Assembly: GCA_016707525.1 (NCBI GenBank) | Contig: JADJHP010000002.1 | Location: 62,001 to 126,000 of the forward strand | Reading direction: 5' to 3' | DNA: 64,000 nt | Source of the DNA: Ignavibacteriota bacterium | GTDB lineage: Bacteria; Bacteroidota; Ignavibacteria; UBA10030; UBA6906 | Shown here: piece after piece, positions 19,070 through 29,174 of the stretch | Layout of the letters: each line of letters opens with the position of its first letter | Numbering within the stretch: the first letter of the stretch is position 1 | Made by a program: the position numbers and the translations under genes | The notes under the pieces: model-generated | Told to the model about the DNA's origin: nothing | Seen by the model: only the letters and a program-made list of their open reading frames with translations | Databases searched by the model: none

Positions 19070-19278
19070 GTTTGGATCAGCCATCTTGGTGGTGCCCAGG
19101 ATCCGAATGAGCTATTCACAAGAGCCCATCTCGATTTGCCAGCCTACAGTGGTACGTATCCGGTCAGCCGTTGAATGCCAATGCGCCTGTATTGATGTTA
19201 CAGATCTACGATACACCAACTCCGGCCCACATTACTTCAACGACATATGTGATCAAGGATAGGGCGTTGCATCAATGA
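19070..19278 (+). pseudogene. short protein-like remnant, unidentified
   Basis: The frame from 19070 reads VWISHLGGAQDPNELFTR, then AHLDLPAYSGTYPVSR to a stop; a second frame resumes with NAPVLMLQIYDTPT and ITSTTYVIKDRALHQ to TGA 19276-19278. The composition is protein-like and one indel would join the parts, but there is no start, signal or recognised family. It may be the tail of a lost gene. I cannot exclude chance. Confidence 0.3.
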
Positions 19279-19415
19279 GCACGGTCACGGTGTGAACAGA
19301 TGCCATGCAACACCGGCATGGCATGGCGAAGGATATTCACTCCGAGCGGTGTTGATCGGGTCTTGATCGTGAGTATCTTGATGATCACGAAGAGACCATG
19401 AAACAAGGAAGGCAG

Positions 19416-20013
19416 ATGATTCACAAGGAACGCGTATATGAGCCCTGGGAATTGCGGTCAATGGGGTGCCTCTTCATCGACAAAGCGCACCATAAGCATT
19501 CTGCATGCTAATGGTCTGTCAATCGCGGTGCTTGTTGCCCTGGGTGTCCCTTCTCTTTTTCTTTTCGCATTGAGAGCTGACATTCATGTCAAAGATGTGA
19601 TTCTCGCTGCACTGGATACCGGGCTGCTGGAGAGCATGATCATACTGCTCGTATTGATCGGAGGGATTCTCGCTCATGAACTGATTCATGGGTTGTTCTT
19701 CTCGCTCTACGCGCACAATGGTTGGAAAGCGATCTCGTTCGGAGTACTGTGGCAATATATCACACCCTATTGTCATTGTTCGGCCAGTCCCTGGTTCATT
19801 GCTTTCACTAGCACCGACGGTCATTCTCGGAATGATTCCGCTCTCTCATTCGTTGTTGTCAACTCTCACATCTTGCTTTTTGGTCTTTGCTTCATCGCGG
19901 CTGGATCCGGAGACATCTTGCTTGTGTTGACTTTGAGAAAAGAACACGGCGGGTGTCATGTTCTGGATCTGAAGGATGAAGTTGGATATGTGATATTTCA
20001 TCGCAGCACATGA
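19416..20013 (+). pseudogene. DUF3267 membrane protein (HExxH), multiply frameshifted
   Basis: AAGGAAGG precedes ATG 19416 (MIHKERVYEPWELRSMG). The frame then shifts between 19440 and 19505 to a segment with a first helix and GGILAHELIHGLFF, the HExxH metal-binding motif of DUF3267 proteins, and KAISFGVLWQYITPYCHC. A third frame carries SLAPTVILGMIPLS (about 19790-19870), and the original second frame resumes with GSGDILLVLTLRK and DEVGYVIFHRST. At least three small indels are needed. The intact protein would be a membrane-embedded putative zinc protease of about 195 residues. The compensating shifts suggest consensus errors, but decay is possible. Confidence 0.6.
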
Positions 20014-20158
20014 TACCGACTGACCAGCACCCGGGTGTTCTGCGCGTTCAGAGAATCACGGCAGATTGTGGGCGTCTGGATCACTGCCATACTTCGCCCA
20101 TCAGTCTGTATGGCTCTATGCTGGATCCAACATTCAGAGCAATGGAAGGACAAACATC

Positions 20159-21120
20159 ATGCGTCAACGTAGAATGGGGCAACAGGGGTTACAGGTATCG
20201 ATGCTCGGCTTGGGCTGTATGGGAATGTCTGAGTTCTACGGGACGGCCGATGAGAACGAATCAATCGCAAGTCTCCAGTGTGCTCTCGATCTGGGGATCA
20301 ACTTTCTCGACACCGCTGACATGTACGGTCCATTCACCAACGAACGGCTCGTTGGAAAAGTCCTCAAGGGCAGACGCGATGAGGTCATCATTGCCACCAA
20401 ATTCGGAATCCATCGGGACGAACAAGGAAAGTATTTGGGCATCAATGGACGGCCCGACTACGTGCGCTCTGCGTGTGATGCTTCTCTGCGCCGTTTAGGG
20501 GTAGAACATATAGACCTCTACTATCAGCACCGGGTAGACCCGCATGTGCCGATCGAAGACACGGTCGGCGCAATGGCTGAATTGGTGCAGGTGGGCAAGG
20601 TGCGCTTTCTCGGGCTGTCTGAAGCGGGCGCACAAACCATCCGCCGTGCGCACCGGGTGTATCCCATCAGCGCTGTTCAAACAGAGTATTCATTGTGGAG
20701 CCGCGACATCGAGACCGAGATCCTGCCTGCTCTCCGCGAGTTGGGCATAGGCCTTGTGGCTTACAGTCCGCTGGGGCGGGGCTTCCTGACAGGCCAGATC
20801 AAGCGTTTCGAAGATCTGGCTCCCAATGATTTTCGGCGTCAATTGCCACGATTTCAAGAGGCGAACTTCCCCAAGAACCTGGAGTTGGTGGAGCGAGTGA
20901 CCAGTATCGCCAGCTTGCCCTCGCATGGGTACTGGCGAAGGGTAACGACATTGTTCCCATCCCTGGAACAACACGGCGCAAGCACCTCGAAGAGAACGTT
21001 GCCGCTCTTGAGGCTGAGCTGTCAGCGTCGGAAGTCGCCTCACTCGAAGAGGTCATGCCTCCCGACGTTGCCGCCGGCACGCGCTACTCTGAGGCTTCAA
21101 TGAAGGGGCTGAATCTATAG
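20159..21120 (+). pseudogene. aldo/keto reductase with internal deletion and frameshift
   Basis: ATG 20159 follows GGAAGGA. Residues 1-250 are a standard AKR (AKR13-like, yeast Yakc/plant IolS type): GLGCMGMSEFYG, the catalytic Asp/Tyr region LDTADMYGPF, Lys in IIATKFG, and YQHRVDPHVPIEDTVGAM. After VERVTSIA (about 20918) the expected linker of roughly nine residues is missing and the frame changes; the remainder, QLALAWVLAKGNDIVPIPGT to SMKGLNL, lies in a second frame and ends at TAG 21120. The lesion is a deletion of about 25 bases rather than one base, so this copy is probably non-functional unless the assembly collapsed there. It would have reduced aldehydes or sugars with NADPH. Confidence 0.75.
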
Positions 21121-21338
21121 TTGTGCTCCGCAGGGCAACGAGTTACAGCCGACGGAGCTCCGCACCTCGACCACTGATTGAACATCCTTCACGTGCGTTG
21201 ATGGTAAACGCGTGATTCAAATCATGCGAGCCGGCACGCGCAGTGAACGAGGGACATCGCTCCCGGCACAGCCTGTGCCCCGCCCCGGAACAACCATTTT
21301 CTTCGTATATTGTCCGCACGGACTCAACGGAGAAAAGC

Positions 21339-22181
21339 ATGAACGACTCTGCACCGATAAAAGCGGTCGTCGAAACGATCGCTGTGAAAGCGTTCGACAT
21401 AGCATCCTCGTACGATCTGCCCAAAGCGCGCGAGATCCTGGAGAGAGAACCCTCGGCAAAAGTTGTCAAACCTGATCCGCTGATGGTTCAGTTCGAAGAA
21501 AAGAAGATGCTGATGGTGTTCAGGTACGGCGCGATCGTCTTCTTTAATATCGAGCCGATCCAGATGCGGCGCCTCACCGCACATCTGAAACCAAGCGCCA
21601 GCAGAGAGAACAAGATCAGCAGCGAAGACGATTTTCTCCTGTATATTTCGAACCGGCAGAAGAAACCCAAGGGGACCAACGAGTGGCATATCAAGGAATT
21701 CAATCGCGATATGGCTCTTGTTGTGGGCGTTGTGCTGAGCAGGTCAGTCTCATTGGAATACTATGAGAAGCTTGTGGGAGACGCCCTTGAGCAATTCCAG
21801 CAGACCATTGCGACGCTGGCGACAAAAGGATGGATCCCGCGTCGTCAGCGGGAGGCCGTGAAGCAAGTGGGGTTTGCGCTGTCGGTGGAATACGATCTGG
21901 CGTATGACGTTGCCATTCTCGATGATCCCGATACGCTCTGGGATGGTGGTTCAAGAGTGGAACAGCTGTACGCGGGCCTGAAAAGGGAGTTCGACCTTGA
22001 AGACCGGATACGGATCATCCAGCAGAAGATCTCGATCATTTCGAGGTTCAGCACATTTGTGGTGTCCCGACTCGAATCCCAGCGCGCCATGTATCTTGAA
22101 TGGATCATCATTCTTCTGATTCTCTCGGAGATTCTGATGGCGTTTGCCGTGAAAATGATCGCCGCTGGGCGGTGTCGCTGA
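21339..22181 (+). CDS. RMD1/DUF155-family protein
   Basis: A 280-residue protein starting at ATG 21339 with GGAG nine bases upstream; the track upstream of it is out of context. The DUF155 (RMND1/Sif2) core is visible: VFRYGAIVFFNI, then EFNRDMALVVGVVLSRSVSL and a long helical region with DLAYDVAILDDPDTLWDG, ending in one transmembrane helix (WIIILLILSEILMAF). Mitochondrial homologues support translation at the inner membrane; bacterial roles are unknown. It lies alone between the reductase and GH20 genes, and its frame is intact. Confidence 0.8.
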   Translation: MNDSAPIKAVVETIAVKAFDIASSYDLPKAREILEREPSAKVVKPDPLMVQFEEKKMLMVFRYGAIVFFNIEPIQMRRLTAHLKPSASRENKISSEDDFLLYISNRQKKPKGTNEWHIKEFNRDMALVVGVVLSRSVSLEYYEKLVGDALEQFQQTIATLATKGWIPRRQREAVKQVGFALSVEYDLAYDVAILDDPDTLWDGGSRVEQLYAGLKREFDLEDRIRIIQQKISIISRFSTFVVSRLESQRAMYLEWIIILLILSEILMAFAVKMIAAGRCR

Positions 22182-22343
22182 CTGTGCCAGGTCGACAGGA
22201 ATAGAAGGCATGAAGCCACAATCGCTGCGGAACAGGATCGGCACATACCTGATATCAATGGGCTGTGCCTTTCTCCAGACGGTCAATGCCTGAAGAAAAG
22301 CAAATTACTAACTCAACATTGGTAGCGGCACAGGGTCAGGTCA

Positions 22344-24633
22344 CTACCGCACAAGAATTTCGTCAAGGAAGATCCACGCGTTGCTCCCCTTGCCCGGGTG
22401 GTTCGGGGGACAAGTGCCGGGGTTCCGGGCGGTAACCTTCACGTATCGGGCCTCGACCGGCTGAAACGGCTTCGTGTACCGGCCAACGCGGGTCTCCTGG
22501 TCCCGGCTCTTCGGATCCTTTGTCCAGCGATCCACACAGCTGAACTGCTTGCCGTCCGCGGAGACCTCAAAGACGATCTGTGTCGGCTCGAAGATCCAGC
22601 TGGCGGCATTGACAAGGTACCCCAGAGAGATCTCCTGAATCGTCTTCCGGCTTCCAAGGTCCACCACCGCCTCGCAATCCTCTCCTTCGAACCCGATCCA
22701 GGTCCCGTTCGTGAAGCTCATGCCTCCCAGGATCCCGTCGGTCAATGTGGCACCGCCCCTCCGTATTTTGAACTCGGTTCGTTCTTCAAGTGGATAGGAG
22801 CCCGGAATGCATCCGTGATCCCAAACGATGTTTCGGTCCCGACAGCGGCATCAGCGAAGAACATGCCTGCCCTGAAGTTGAACGGTAGGGCAAAGCGTGT
22901 GGTCCCGGTGAGCTCCGGGGAGTTGCTGTTTGGCGCCGAGCCATCCAATGTGTACCGCACGGTCGCCCCTTCGGCAGGATCGTTTCTCCGGAACGAAATC
23001 TCGACGCTGTCCCCCGATGAAAAAGGGACCATCGTGAACGTCGGCAGCTCGATCCAGACCTGCTTGATCTTCAGAAGGTCCAATGCCTCATAGTGTTCTT
23101 TCAACCTTGTGGTGAATTCGTCCCATTCCTTCTTTTCATCGCTCCAACCCACCTCTGCGAGGGCAAGCAGCCGCGGGAAGATCTGCCGGTCCATCCGAGG
23201 CTCGGTCCGGTCGAGATGGGACCAGAAATTGGCTTGCACCCCCAGGATCCTGGCTGCCTCTTCCGGGCTCGCACCACCCGGGACCGGCTGGAGGCCGTAC
23301 ACCCTGTTCGTTGGGGTCGTCTCGTAGGAGTAGTCAAAGTAGCAGTGGGAGGTCGGTGACATGATGACGTCGTTAGCCCTGATGATCGATTGGAGAAGGC
23401 CCTCGTGCGACCAGCTTGTGGTGCCGTCACCGGACCCGCGCCAGAACATCACCGTCGCCGTCGGGCTGAGTCCCCCTTCCGTGATCTCGTCCCAGCCGAT
23501 CAGTTTCTTTCCCCGGGCGTTCAGAATTGTTTCCACGCGCCTTATGAACCAGCTCTGAAGCTCCTCTTCGTCCTTCAATCCGTTCTGCCTGATCGCCTTT
23601 TGACAATCGGGGCACGCCTTCCACTTTGTCTTCGGGACTTCATCGCCGCCGATGTGAACATACGGGGAAGGGAAGAGTTCGATGACCTCCCCAAGCACGT
23701 CTTCGATGAAGCGGAACGTCGATTCCTTTCCGGGGCAAAACACCTCTTCATGAACCCCGGGCCTCATCGTGAAGGGATGGATGACCACTTTTTCCCCGGT
23801 GCAGGAGAGCGTGGGGTATGCGGCGATGGCGGCCAGGGCGTGGCCCGGCATTTCGATCTCGGGTATCAACTCGACATTCCGCTCGCCGGCGTACCGGAGC
23901 AGTTCGCGAATGTCCTCTTTTGTATAGAAGCCTTCGTGTTCCGGTCGCTCGCGGAACGACGGGTCGAATTTCGATCCCGTCTCGGTCAGCGCGGGATACT
24001 TGCTGATCTCCAGCCGCCACCCCTGGTCATCGGTGAGATGCATGTGAAGATTGTTCATTTTGTAGAACGAAAGGGCATCGATATACTTTTTGGTGATCTC
24101 TTTGTTCCAGAAGGTGCGGCTGTAGTCGATCATCAGGCCTCTCCAGGAGAAGCGCGGAGCGTCGATGATCGTGAGGCAGGGAAGGCTCCATTCGACTCCC
24201 GCGGTCTGTGAATCTCGCAGGATCTCTGTGGGAAAGAGCTGACGCATCGTCTGGATCCCCAGACGATCCCGCGGGATGTAGGAGCGGTGAGGCGCACCCC
24301 GTCTGGTGTGATGCGAAGTTCGTAACTTTCATTGCCCGAGGAGAGGTCTTCGCCAATTTCAACTGAATGATGTTTGTCCCCGACCCTGCCACATTGACCG
24401 GCAGTGCATAGCCGCTCGCGGGTGAAAGGAACCCTCTCAGGAGCTCTGCCTGTGCAAGCAGCTCGCCATCGGCTTCAATCGACGTTTCCTCGGTCATCCG
24501 GAACTCTCCATCGGTCATCACGATGGCGTTGGGCTTGGGAATGATCCGGATGCCCGTCTGGCCTCCTCGCCGGGGGGGGTGGCGAACAGGAAGCCCAGAG
24601 ACCCAGGACAAGGGTCGACAACATGTACCTCAT
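22344..24633 (-). pseudogene. GH20 beta-N-acetylhexosaminidase, four frameshifts, lipoprotein
   Basis: Five consecutive frame pieces form one gene of about 760 residues. ATG 24633 begins MRYMLSTLVLGLWASC, a lipoprotein-like signal. Breaks lie at an eight-G run (about 24570-24578), near 24358, near 24258 (one G missing before ATCCAG) and near 22758. The middle piece (24247-22742) is the GH20 barrel with SWRGLMIDYSRTFW, MHLTDDQGWRLE and HIGGDEVPKTKW, where Asp-Glu (plus 23639-23644) is the catalytic pair. A chitobiase-like module (GATVRYTLDGSAPNSNS) and a discoidin-like domain ending AWIFLDEILVR follow. It should cleave terminal beta-GlcNAc/GalNAc outside the cell. Most breaks are in G/C runs, so consensus error is plausible. 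Confidence 0.8.
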
Positions 24634-24734
24634 ATGGCGGGCTGAGAAGCACGAGGATCTCATCATTCTCCTTCTGGTGATGTGGCAAATGGGTTCGAAC
24701 GGTCCGCCGGTGCCCAGGGAATTTTCCGTCAGAT

Positions 24735-24957
24735 GATTCGGAGATCAGTTTCAATGTGACCGTGTCGAAGATCTCACCGTTGAGCAGTTCACTCTCAGGT
24801 TTCCGTTGAATGATTCGATGTCGCCATTCTCCCAGGGGCTTCCCGGTTCGATGAACAACGTTCTGGTGTCAACGCTACTCAACCACTCGCGAACAGAGTC
24901 GGCGATGGACTCCGGACCGTTGTCGGATCGCAGGTGCTCGGGTACCGATCGCTTCAT
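24735..24957 (-). pseudogene. IS3-family transposase (OrfB) C-terminal remnant
   Basis: The frame contains PEHLRSDNGPESIADSVREW, then LFIEPGSPWENGDIESFN, the DDE integrase-core end of IS3-type transposases (SDNGPEF and the glutamate in the ESFNGKLR region). A frameshift follows, after which ELLNGEIFDTV continues briefly. The N-terminal part, OrfA and inverted repeats are not found in 24958-25090. It is a dead fragment and marks past rearrangement next to the GH20 gene. Confidence 0.75.
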
Positions 24958-25361
24958 GAACTTCTAGCCACCTCTTTCGATGGCCGAGGGGTAAGCCCCC
25001 TTGAACAACAGCTGGATGCCATGTCGCATGCGCTTCAGAGGAACGAGGATTCCGTTCGGGAGATACTACGGCTTACCGAAACGGGGATCAAATGAGAGAC
25101 GGTTCTACCTCGTTTGAGGACCTGAAATTGAGAAGGAGCGGTTGTGCGCGGAATATGGCAAGATCAAGAAGATTTGTTCGAACCGAGCTGCGGTCGAGGA
25201 TGCGACCAGTGGAGCCGCCCGATCTATCTCGGGTTTGAGGAAGAACCTGGATCATGCAACCATCTTTGAGAAAAAGATGATAAGGAAGTGTGAGGATGGG
25301 ATCGTTGTTAACCGAAAGGCGGACGAGATGGTCTGCAATCTGGTCCGGATACCGAGAATCG
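24958..25361. other. intergenic stretch without supported gene
   Basis: Frames on both strands (for example 25088-25402) have no ribosome site and no recognisable family. A short sequence, CCGAAACGGGG followed by ATCAAATG, occurs at about 25073 and, with an insertion, at about 25384. Probably an eroded insertion scar between the transposase fragment and the tRNA gene. Confidence 0.4.
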
Positions 25362-25395
25362 AAAACCCCGTTCTGGAATCTCTCCGAAACGGGGT
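25362..25395 (-). terminator. intrinsic terminator downstream of tRNA-Leu
   Basis: Read on the minus strand, ACCCCGTT (25395-25388) pairs with AACGGGGT (25372-25365) and is followed by TTTT. It begins 17 bases after the tRNA 3' end. Confidence 0.6.
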
Positions 25396-25411
25396 CTCTC
25401 AATCAAATGTG

Positions 25412-25495
25412 TGCCCGGAACAGGACTTGAACCTGCACGACCTCGCGGCCACTAGCTCCTGAAGCTAGCGCGTCTGCCAATTTCGCCATCCGGGC
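25412..25495 (-). tRNA. tRNA-Leu (anticodon CAG)
   Basis: An 84-base class II tRNA. The seven-base acceptor stem GCCCGGA/TCCGGGC closes with discriminator A. The D arm contains TGGCAGACGC, the anticodon stem-loop is CTAGC-TTCAGGA-GCTAG with anticodon CAG, a long variable arm follows, and the T arm carries GTTCAAGTCC. CCA is not encoded. It reads CUG codons. It is a lone tRNA gene with a terminator just downstream. Confidence 0.95.
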
Positions 25496-25558
25496 GGATT
25501 GAACGTTTATCAAGATACGGCATTGTATCGAAATATTCAAGGTCTCCGACGGAAAATC

Positions 25559-25586
25559 GTGGGGGCTGTGTATGCACCGCCCCCAC
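25559..25586. repeat. diverged member of a 28-base palindromic repeat
   Basis: GTGGGGGCTGTG then TATGCACCGCCCCCAC; same length and layout as the perfect palindromes at 36404 and 43861, with a few mismatches. It lies between tRNA-Leu and the LuxR-type gene. Confidence 0.6.
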
Positions 25587-25730
25587 ACGGCCCTGCGCCC
25601 ATGGTAGGGCCCGATCCGTGCCGTGGCAGGGCCCGGGTCCCGGAGGCATTCCTGTCCCGCCCGTTGCCTCACAAAAGCGAGTCGAACGCCCCGTTGCGTC
25701 CCCGCGGGCGGTTCCTTACCTTGAACAACC

Positions 25731-26648
25731 ATGCTCCTCGAATCCCTCAGGCTCGCGATCGATCTCCTCTGCCTGGCGGCAGGCCTCTCGGGCATCCTGC
25801 TTGCCGTGCTGGTCTATATGCGCACGCCCAGCCCGCTGATCGCCGATCATGCGCTCACCCTCGGCGTCTGGACCATCAATCAGTCGCTCCTGATCGCATT
25901 CTTCTATCTGAATGCCATCCTCCATGTCGTGAACCCGGGTGTGAACGCCGCGATCAACGATGCGAGCTATTTCGTCAGCGGCGTGTTCGCCGCTCTCCTT
26001 ATTCGTCTGTTGCACGCCTACTTCCGGCGTATCCCGGGAAGGACCATGACCGTCCTCATGGCGCTCTGCGCCCTCACTGCCCCCATCCCGACATCCCTCC
26101 TCGCGAGGATGTATCCCCTCTGGGGCTCCGCACTCGATGTGATCGAGGCGATCAAGCTGGCGTCCTTCTATGTCGCGTTGGTCGCCGTGGCATGGTACCT
26201 CTGGCGCGCCGCAGAGAATATCGTGTCCGATGAAGTGCGCAGGATGCTGCGCCTGCTGGCCGTTGTGCAGGCCGCGTTCTATCCCGTGATGCTCTGGGAA
26301 GGGAGCGGGTTCTTTCATGGCTCATTCTTCGTCCCCGTGAGTTCCTTCTCGCTGTTCTACGGCATCATCAATCTGCTCTGGCTCTACTTTGTGAGCCGCC
26401 ACATCGAATTCCCGGTGGTGCAGTTCGTCAACGCCGACAGGTCGCTGGAGCGCTTCGTCGCACTGTTCGAGATCTCCGAACGCGAGAAGGAGATCGTGTC
26501 CCTCCTCCTCGACGGCTGTAGCTATAAGGAGATCGCCGAAAAGCTGTTCATTGCCCATGAGACCGTGAAGTCGCATGTGACGAACATCTACCGCAAGGCA
26601 GGCGTGAAGAGCAAGATGGAACTGGCCAAAGCGGTCAGAAACAGCTGA
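25731..26648 (+). CDS. seven-helix membrane LuxR-family transcriptional regulator
   Basis: A 305-residue protein. Residues 1-230 form about seven hydrophobic helices (for example LLCLAAGLSGILLAVLVY, ASFYVALVAVAWYLW). Residues 240-305 are a LuxR/GerE helix-turn-helix: ISEREKEIVSLLLDGCSYKE, then IAEKLFIAHETVKSHVTNIY and KAGVKSKMEL. The layout suggests a one-component regulator that senses a membrane or envelope signal and binds DNA from the inner face. No ribosome site stands out before ATG 25731. It is followed, after a hairpin, by a TonB-dependent receptor gene 122 bases downstream, a possible target. The ligand is unknown. Confidence 0.85.
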   Translation: MLLESLRLAIDLLCLAAGLSGILLAVLVYMRTPSPLIADHALTLGVWTINQSLLIAFFYLNAILHVVNPGVNAAINDASYFVSGVFAALLIRLLHAYFRRIPGRTMTVLMALCALTAPIPTSLLARMYPLWGSALDVIEAIKLASFYVALVAVAWYLWRAAENIVSDEVRRMLRLLAVVQAAFYPVMLWEGSGFFHGSFFVPVSSFSLFYGIINLLWLYFVSRHIEFPVVQFVNADRSLERFVALFEISEREKEIVSLLLDGCSYKEIAEKLFIAHETVKSHVTNIYRKAGVKSKMELAKAVRNS

Positions 26649-26652
26649 TCCC

Positions 26653-26678
26653 CCGACTGGCGATTCCTCGCCAGTCGG
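26653..26678 (+). terminator. hairpin after the LuxR-type gene
   Basis: An 11-base perfect stem, CCGACTGGCGA / TCGCCAGTCGG, with loop TTCC, starts five bases after the stop codon. No T-run follows, so it may be a rho-independent terminator only in the broad sense, or an mRNA-stabilising hairpin. Confidence 0.55.
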
Positions 26679-26770
26679 CCCCCGCGGATACCATTCACCC
26701 CTTCTCCCGATACCCCAACTCTTCCCGGCTTCGTATCTTTCGTACGTTCAACAACCAACGGAAGAGCTCT

Positions 26771-29088
26771 ATGCGTACATCAGTTTCATCGATCATCATA
26801 GTCCTGACTGCGATCATGCTTGCGTTGCCACATCCCGCCCGCGCCCAGGCACCCTCGGCGGGCACGGTCAAGGGGACCGTTACCGACCGTGTGTCGGGAT
26901 CGCCACTTCCAGGCGCCCACGTCATCGTCCGCGGCACTCAACGTGGTGCGGCCACGGCCGCCGATGGCGGTTACGCCATCCCGCAGTTGCCCGCGGAATG
27001 TATGTCCTGGAATTCAGGTCGGTGGGGTACGAGCGGTTGGTGTCCACCGACGTCGTTGTCCGTCCGGACCGCACGACCACGGTGGATGCCGGGTTGATCC
27101 CCGCACCGATCGAAGGGGAAGAGGTGACCACGACCGCGGGGTATTTCCAAACGGGTTCGGTCGATGCGCTGAGTGCCGCCACATTCTCGTTCGAAGAAGT
27201 GCGGCGCTCGCCAGGGTCGGCCGGGGATGTCAGCCGCATCATGACGGCGCTCCCCTCGGTGGCCCGCGTGAACGATCAGCGGAACAGTCTGGCCGTACGG
27301 GGAGGCAGCCCGTTCGAGAACGCGTTCTACATCGATAATATCCCCGTTCCGAATATCAATCACTTCGCTACACAGGGTGCCACGGGGGGGGCGCTCGGTA
27401 TGCTGAATGTGGACCTGCTCGAGAGTGTCACGCTCAATGCCGGCGGGTTCGGCGCCGCCTGGGGCAACCGCCTTTCATCGGTCATGGAGATGCATCTGCG
27501 TGAAGGGTCCCGCGACGGGTTCGCGGCTCAGGTGAACATGGATATGACAGGTTTTGGTGGGGTTGCCGAAGGGCCCCTGGCCGACTCGTCCGCGTCGTGG
27601 CTGCTGTCGTTCCGGCACAGCTATCTGGACCTGCTTGTGCATGCGTTCTCGGTGGGGAATACCGTTGCCCCACGCATGATGGATGGACAGGGAAAGGTCA
27701 CGATCGACCTCTCGCCTAACGACCAGGTGAATGTGCTCGAGATGTTCAGTCAGGACCGCCTCTCGACCGATCACGCCACGGCGGTGGAGAACGAGATGAT
27801 GTACTACGGGGACCAGAACAACCTTCAGAATTCAGCAGGGGGGACCTGGCGGCACCTCTGGGGCGCTGCAGGAGTCTCACACCTCACGCTTTCGCACACG
27901 GTCATGAAGTTCACGGAGACCTTCCGGGACATCGGCTCGCAGGAGATCCTCTTTGCGAACAGATCGGACGAGCAGAGCCTGGACCTGCGCAATACCAATC
28001 GGTTCGCCCTGGGCCGCAGCGGGTCGATCGAATGCGGGGTGGACCTGCGCCGGGAGGTGTCCACGTACGACAACAGGTTCGGAGCCACGACGGATCAGCT
28101 CGGGACGCCCACACCTGAAGTGCGGATCCTCCGCGACCTGTCCACGACCACGGCCGGTGCATTCGCGAGCCTCTCCGTGGAGCCGGTGAAGGATCTGACC
28201 GCGACGGCAGGAGTGCGGGTGGATCACTTTGGCTCTTCAAGCCGGACATGGCTTTCACCGCGGCTGGCGGTCATGTACAAGGTGTCCGATCTCACGACGC
28301 TGAGCGCGGCCGCGGGCCTCTATGTGCAATCGCTCCCCCACGTGATCCTGTCGCAATCGGCGTCCACGTCGGCCCTGCGTGAGCCCGATGCCCGGCACCT
28401 GGTCCTTGGTGTGGGCCACTTGCTGTCCGAGGATACACGTCTGACCATTGAAGGGTACTGGAAAGGATCCCGCCACCTTCCGGTTGATGTGGCCCAGCCC
28501 CAGCTCTTCCTGCTTGACGAGATCTTTACCGGGTCAACGTTCATTGGGAACCATGCTGCGATCAGCGATGCCGGCGAGGCAAGGGCGTACGGTATCGAGG
28601 TGATGCTTCAGAAGAAGCTCGCACGCGACTTCTATGGCCTCGCAAGCCTGTCGCTCGGGCGGTCGCAGTACAAGGCGCTCGACGGCGTCTGGCGTGACAG
28701 GGTCTTCGACAACCGGGTCTCCTTCTGCATGGAAGGGGGATACAAGCCGAATGAAAAGTGGGACTTCAGTCTGCGGTGGGTCTATGGCGGCGGCGTGCCG
28801 TACACGCCTCTCGACATCGTTGCGTCAGGGAAGATCAATGCGGGTGTGCTGGATGCTTCGCGGGTGAATGGTGAGCGGCTTCCGGCGTATCATTCGCTCA
28901 ATGTGCGGGTGGACCGGCGGTTCAACTTCGACAGGTCCAGCCTGGTGGTGTACTTGAGCGCATGGAACGTGTACGACCGTCAGAATGTGGCGTCGTATTT
29001 CTGGAACAAGATCACGGCGTCGCCGGATACGGAGTATCAATTCGGGATGTTGCCGATCCTGGGCGTGGAATACGAATTCTGGGCGTAG
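26771..29088 (+). CDS. TonB-dependent receptor with carboxypeptidase-like N-terminal domain, frameshifted
   Basis: ATG 26771 follows GGAAGAG. A signal peptide ends in ARAQA, then a CarboxypepD_reg-like domain (GTVKGTVTDRVSGSPLPGAH, AATAADGGYAIPQLPA). Near 26995 one G is missing; adding it gives PAGMYVLEFRSVGYERL and a continuous protein of about 770 residues. The plug domain includes NSLAVRGGSPFENAFYIDNI and the 22-strand barrel runs to ILGVEYEFWA. It should import a large ligand through the outer membrane with TonB energy. No SusD partner is present, unlike typical Bacteroidota glycan systems. The neighbour upstream is a membrane LuxR regulator. The ligand is unknown. Confidence 0.87.
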
Positions 29089-29174
29089 GGCGGTGCTGCC
29101 TGCCAGTGCCCGGAGATGGAGCGGGATCGAATGCTTGCGGCGGGATGCTGCGGGGAGAGGGTGCGGCAGACTCG

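Noticed and set aside
25088..25462. Short frames on both strands between the IS fragment and the tRNA
   Set aside because: No ribosome site, no recognised family; one of them reads into the tRNA gene.
26771..29088. SusC/SusD polysaccharide utilisation locus
   Set aside because: The receptor resembles a general TonB-dependent receptor; no SusD-like lipoprotein gene is adjacent and the glycosidase genes are not linked to it.
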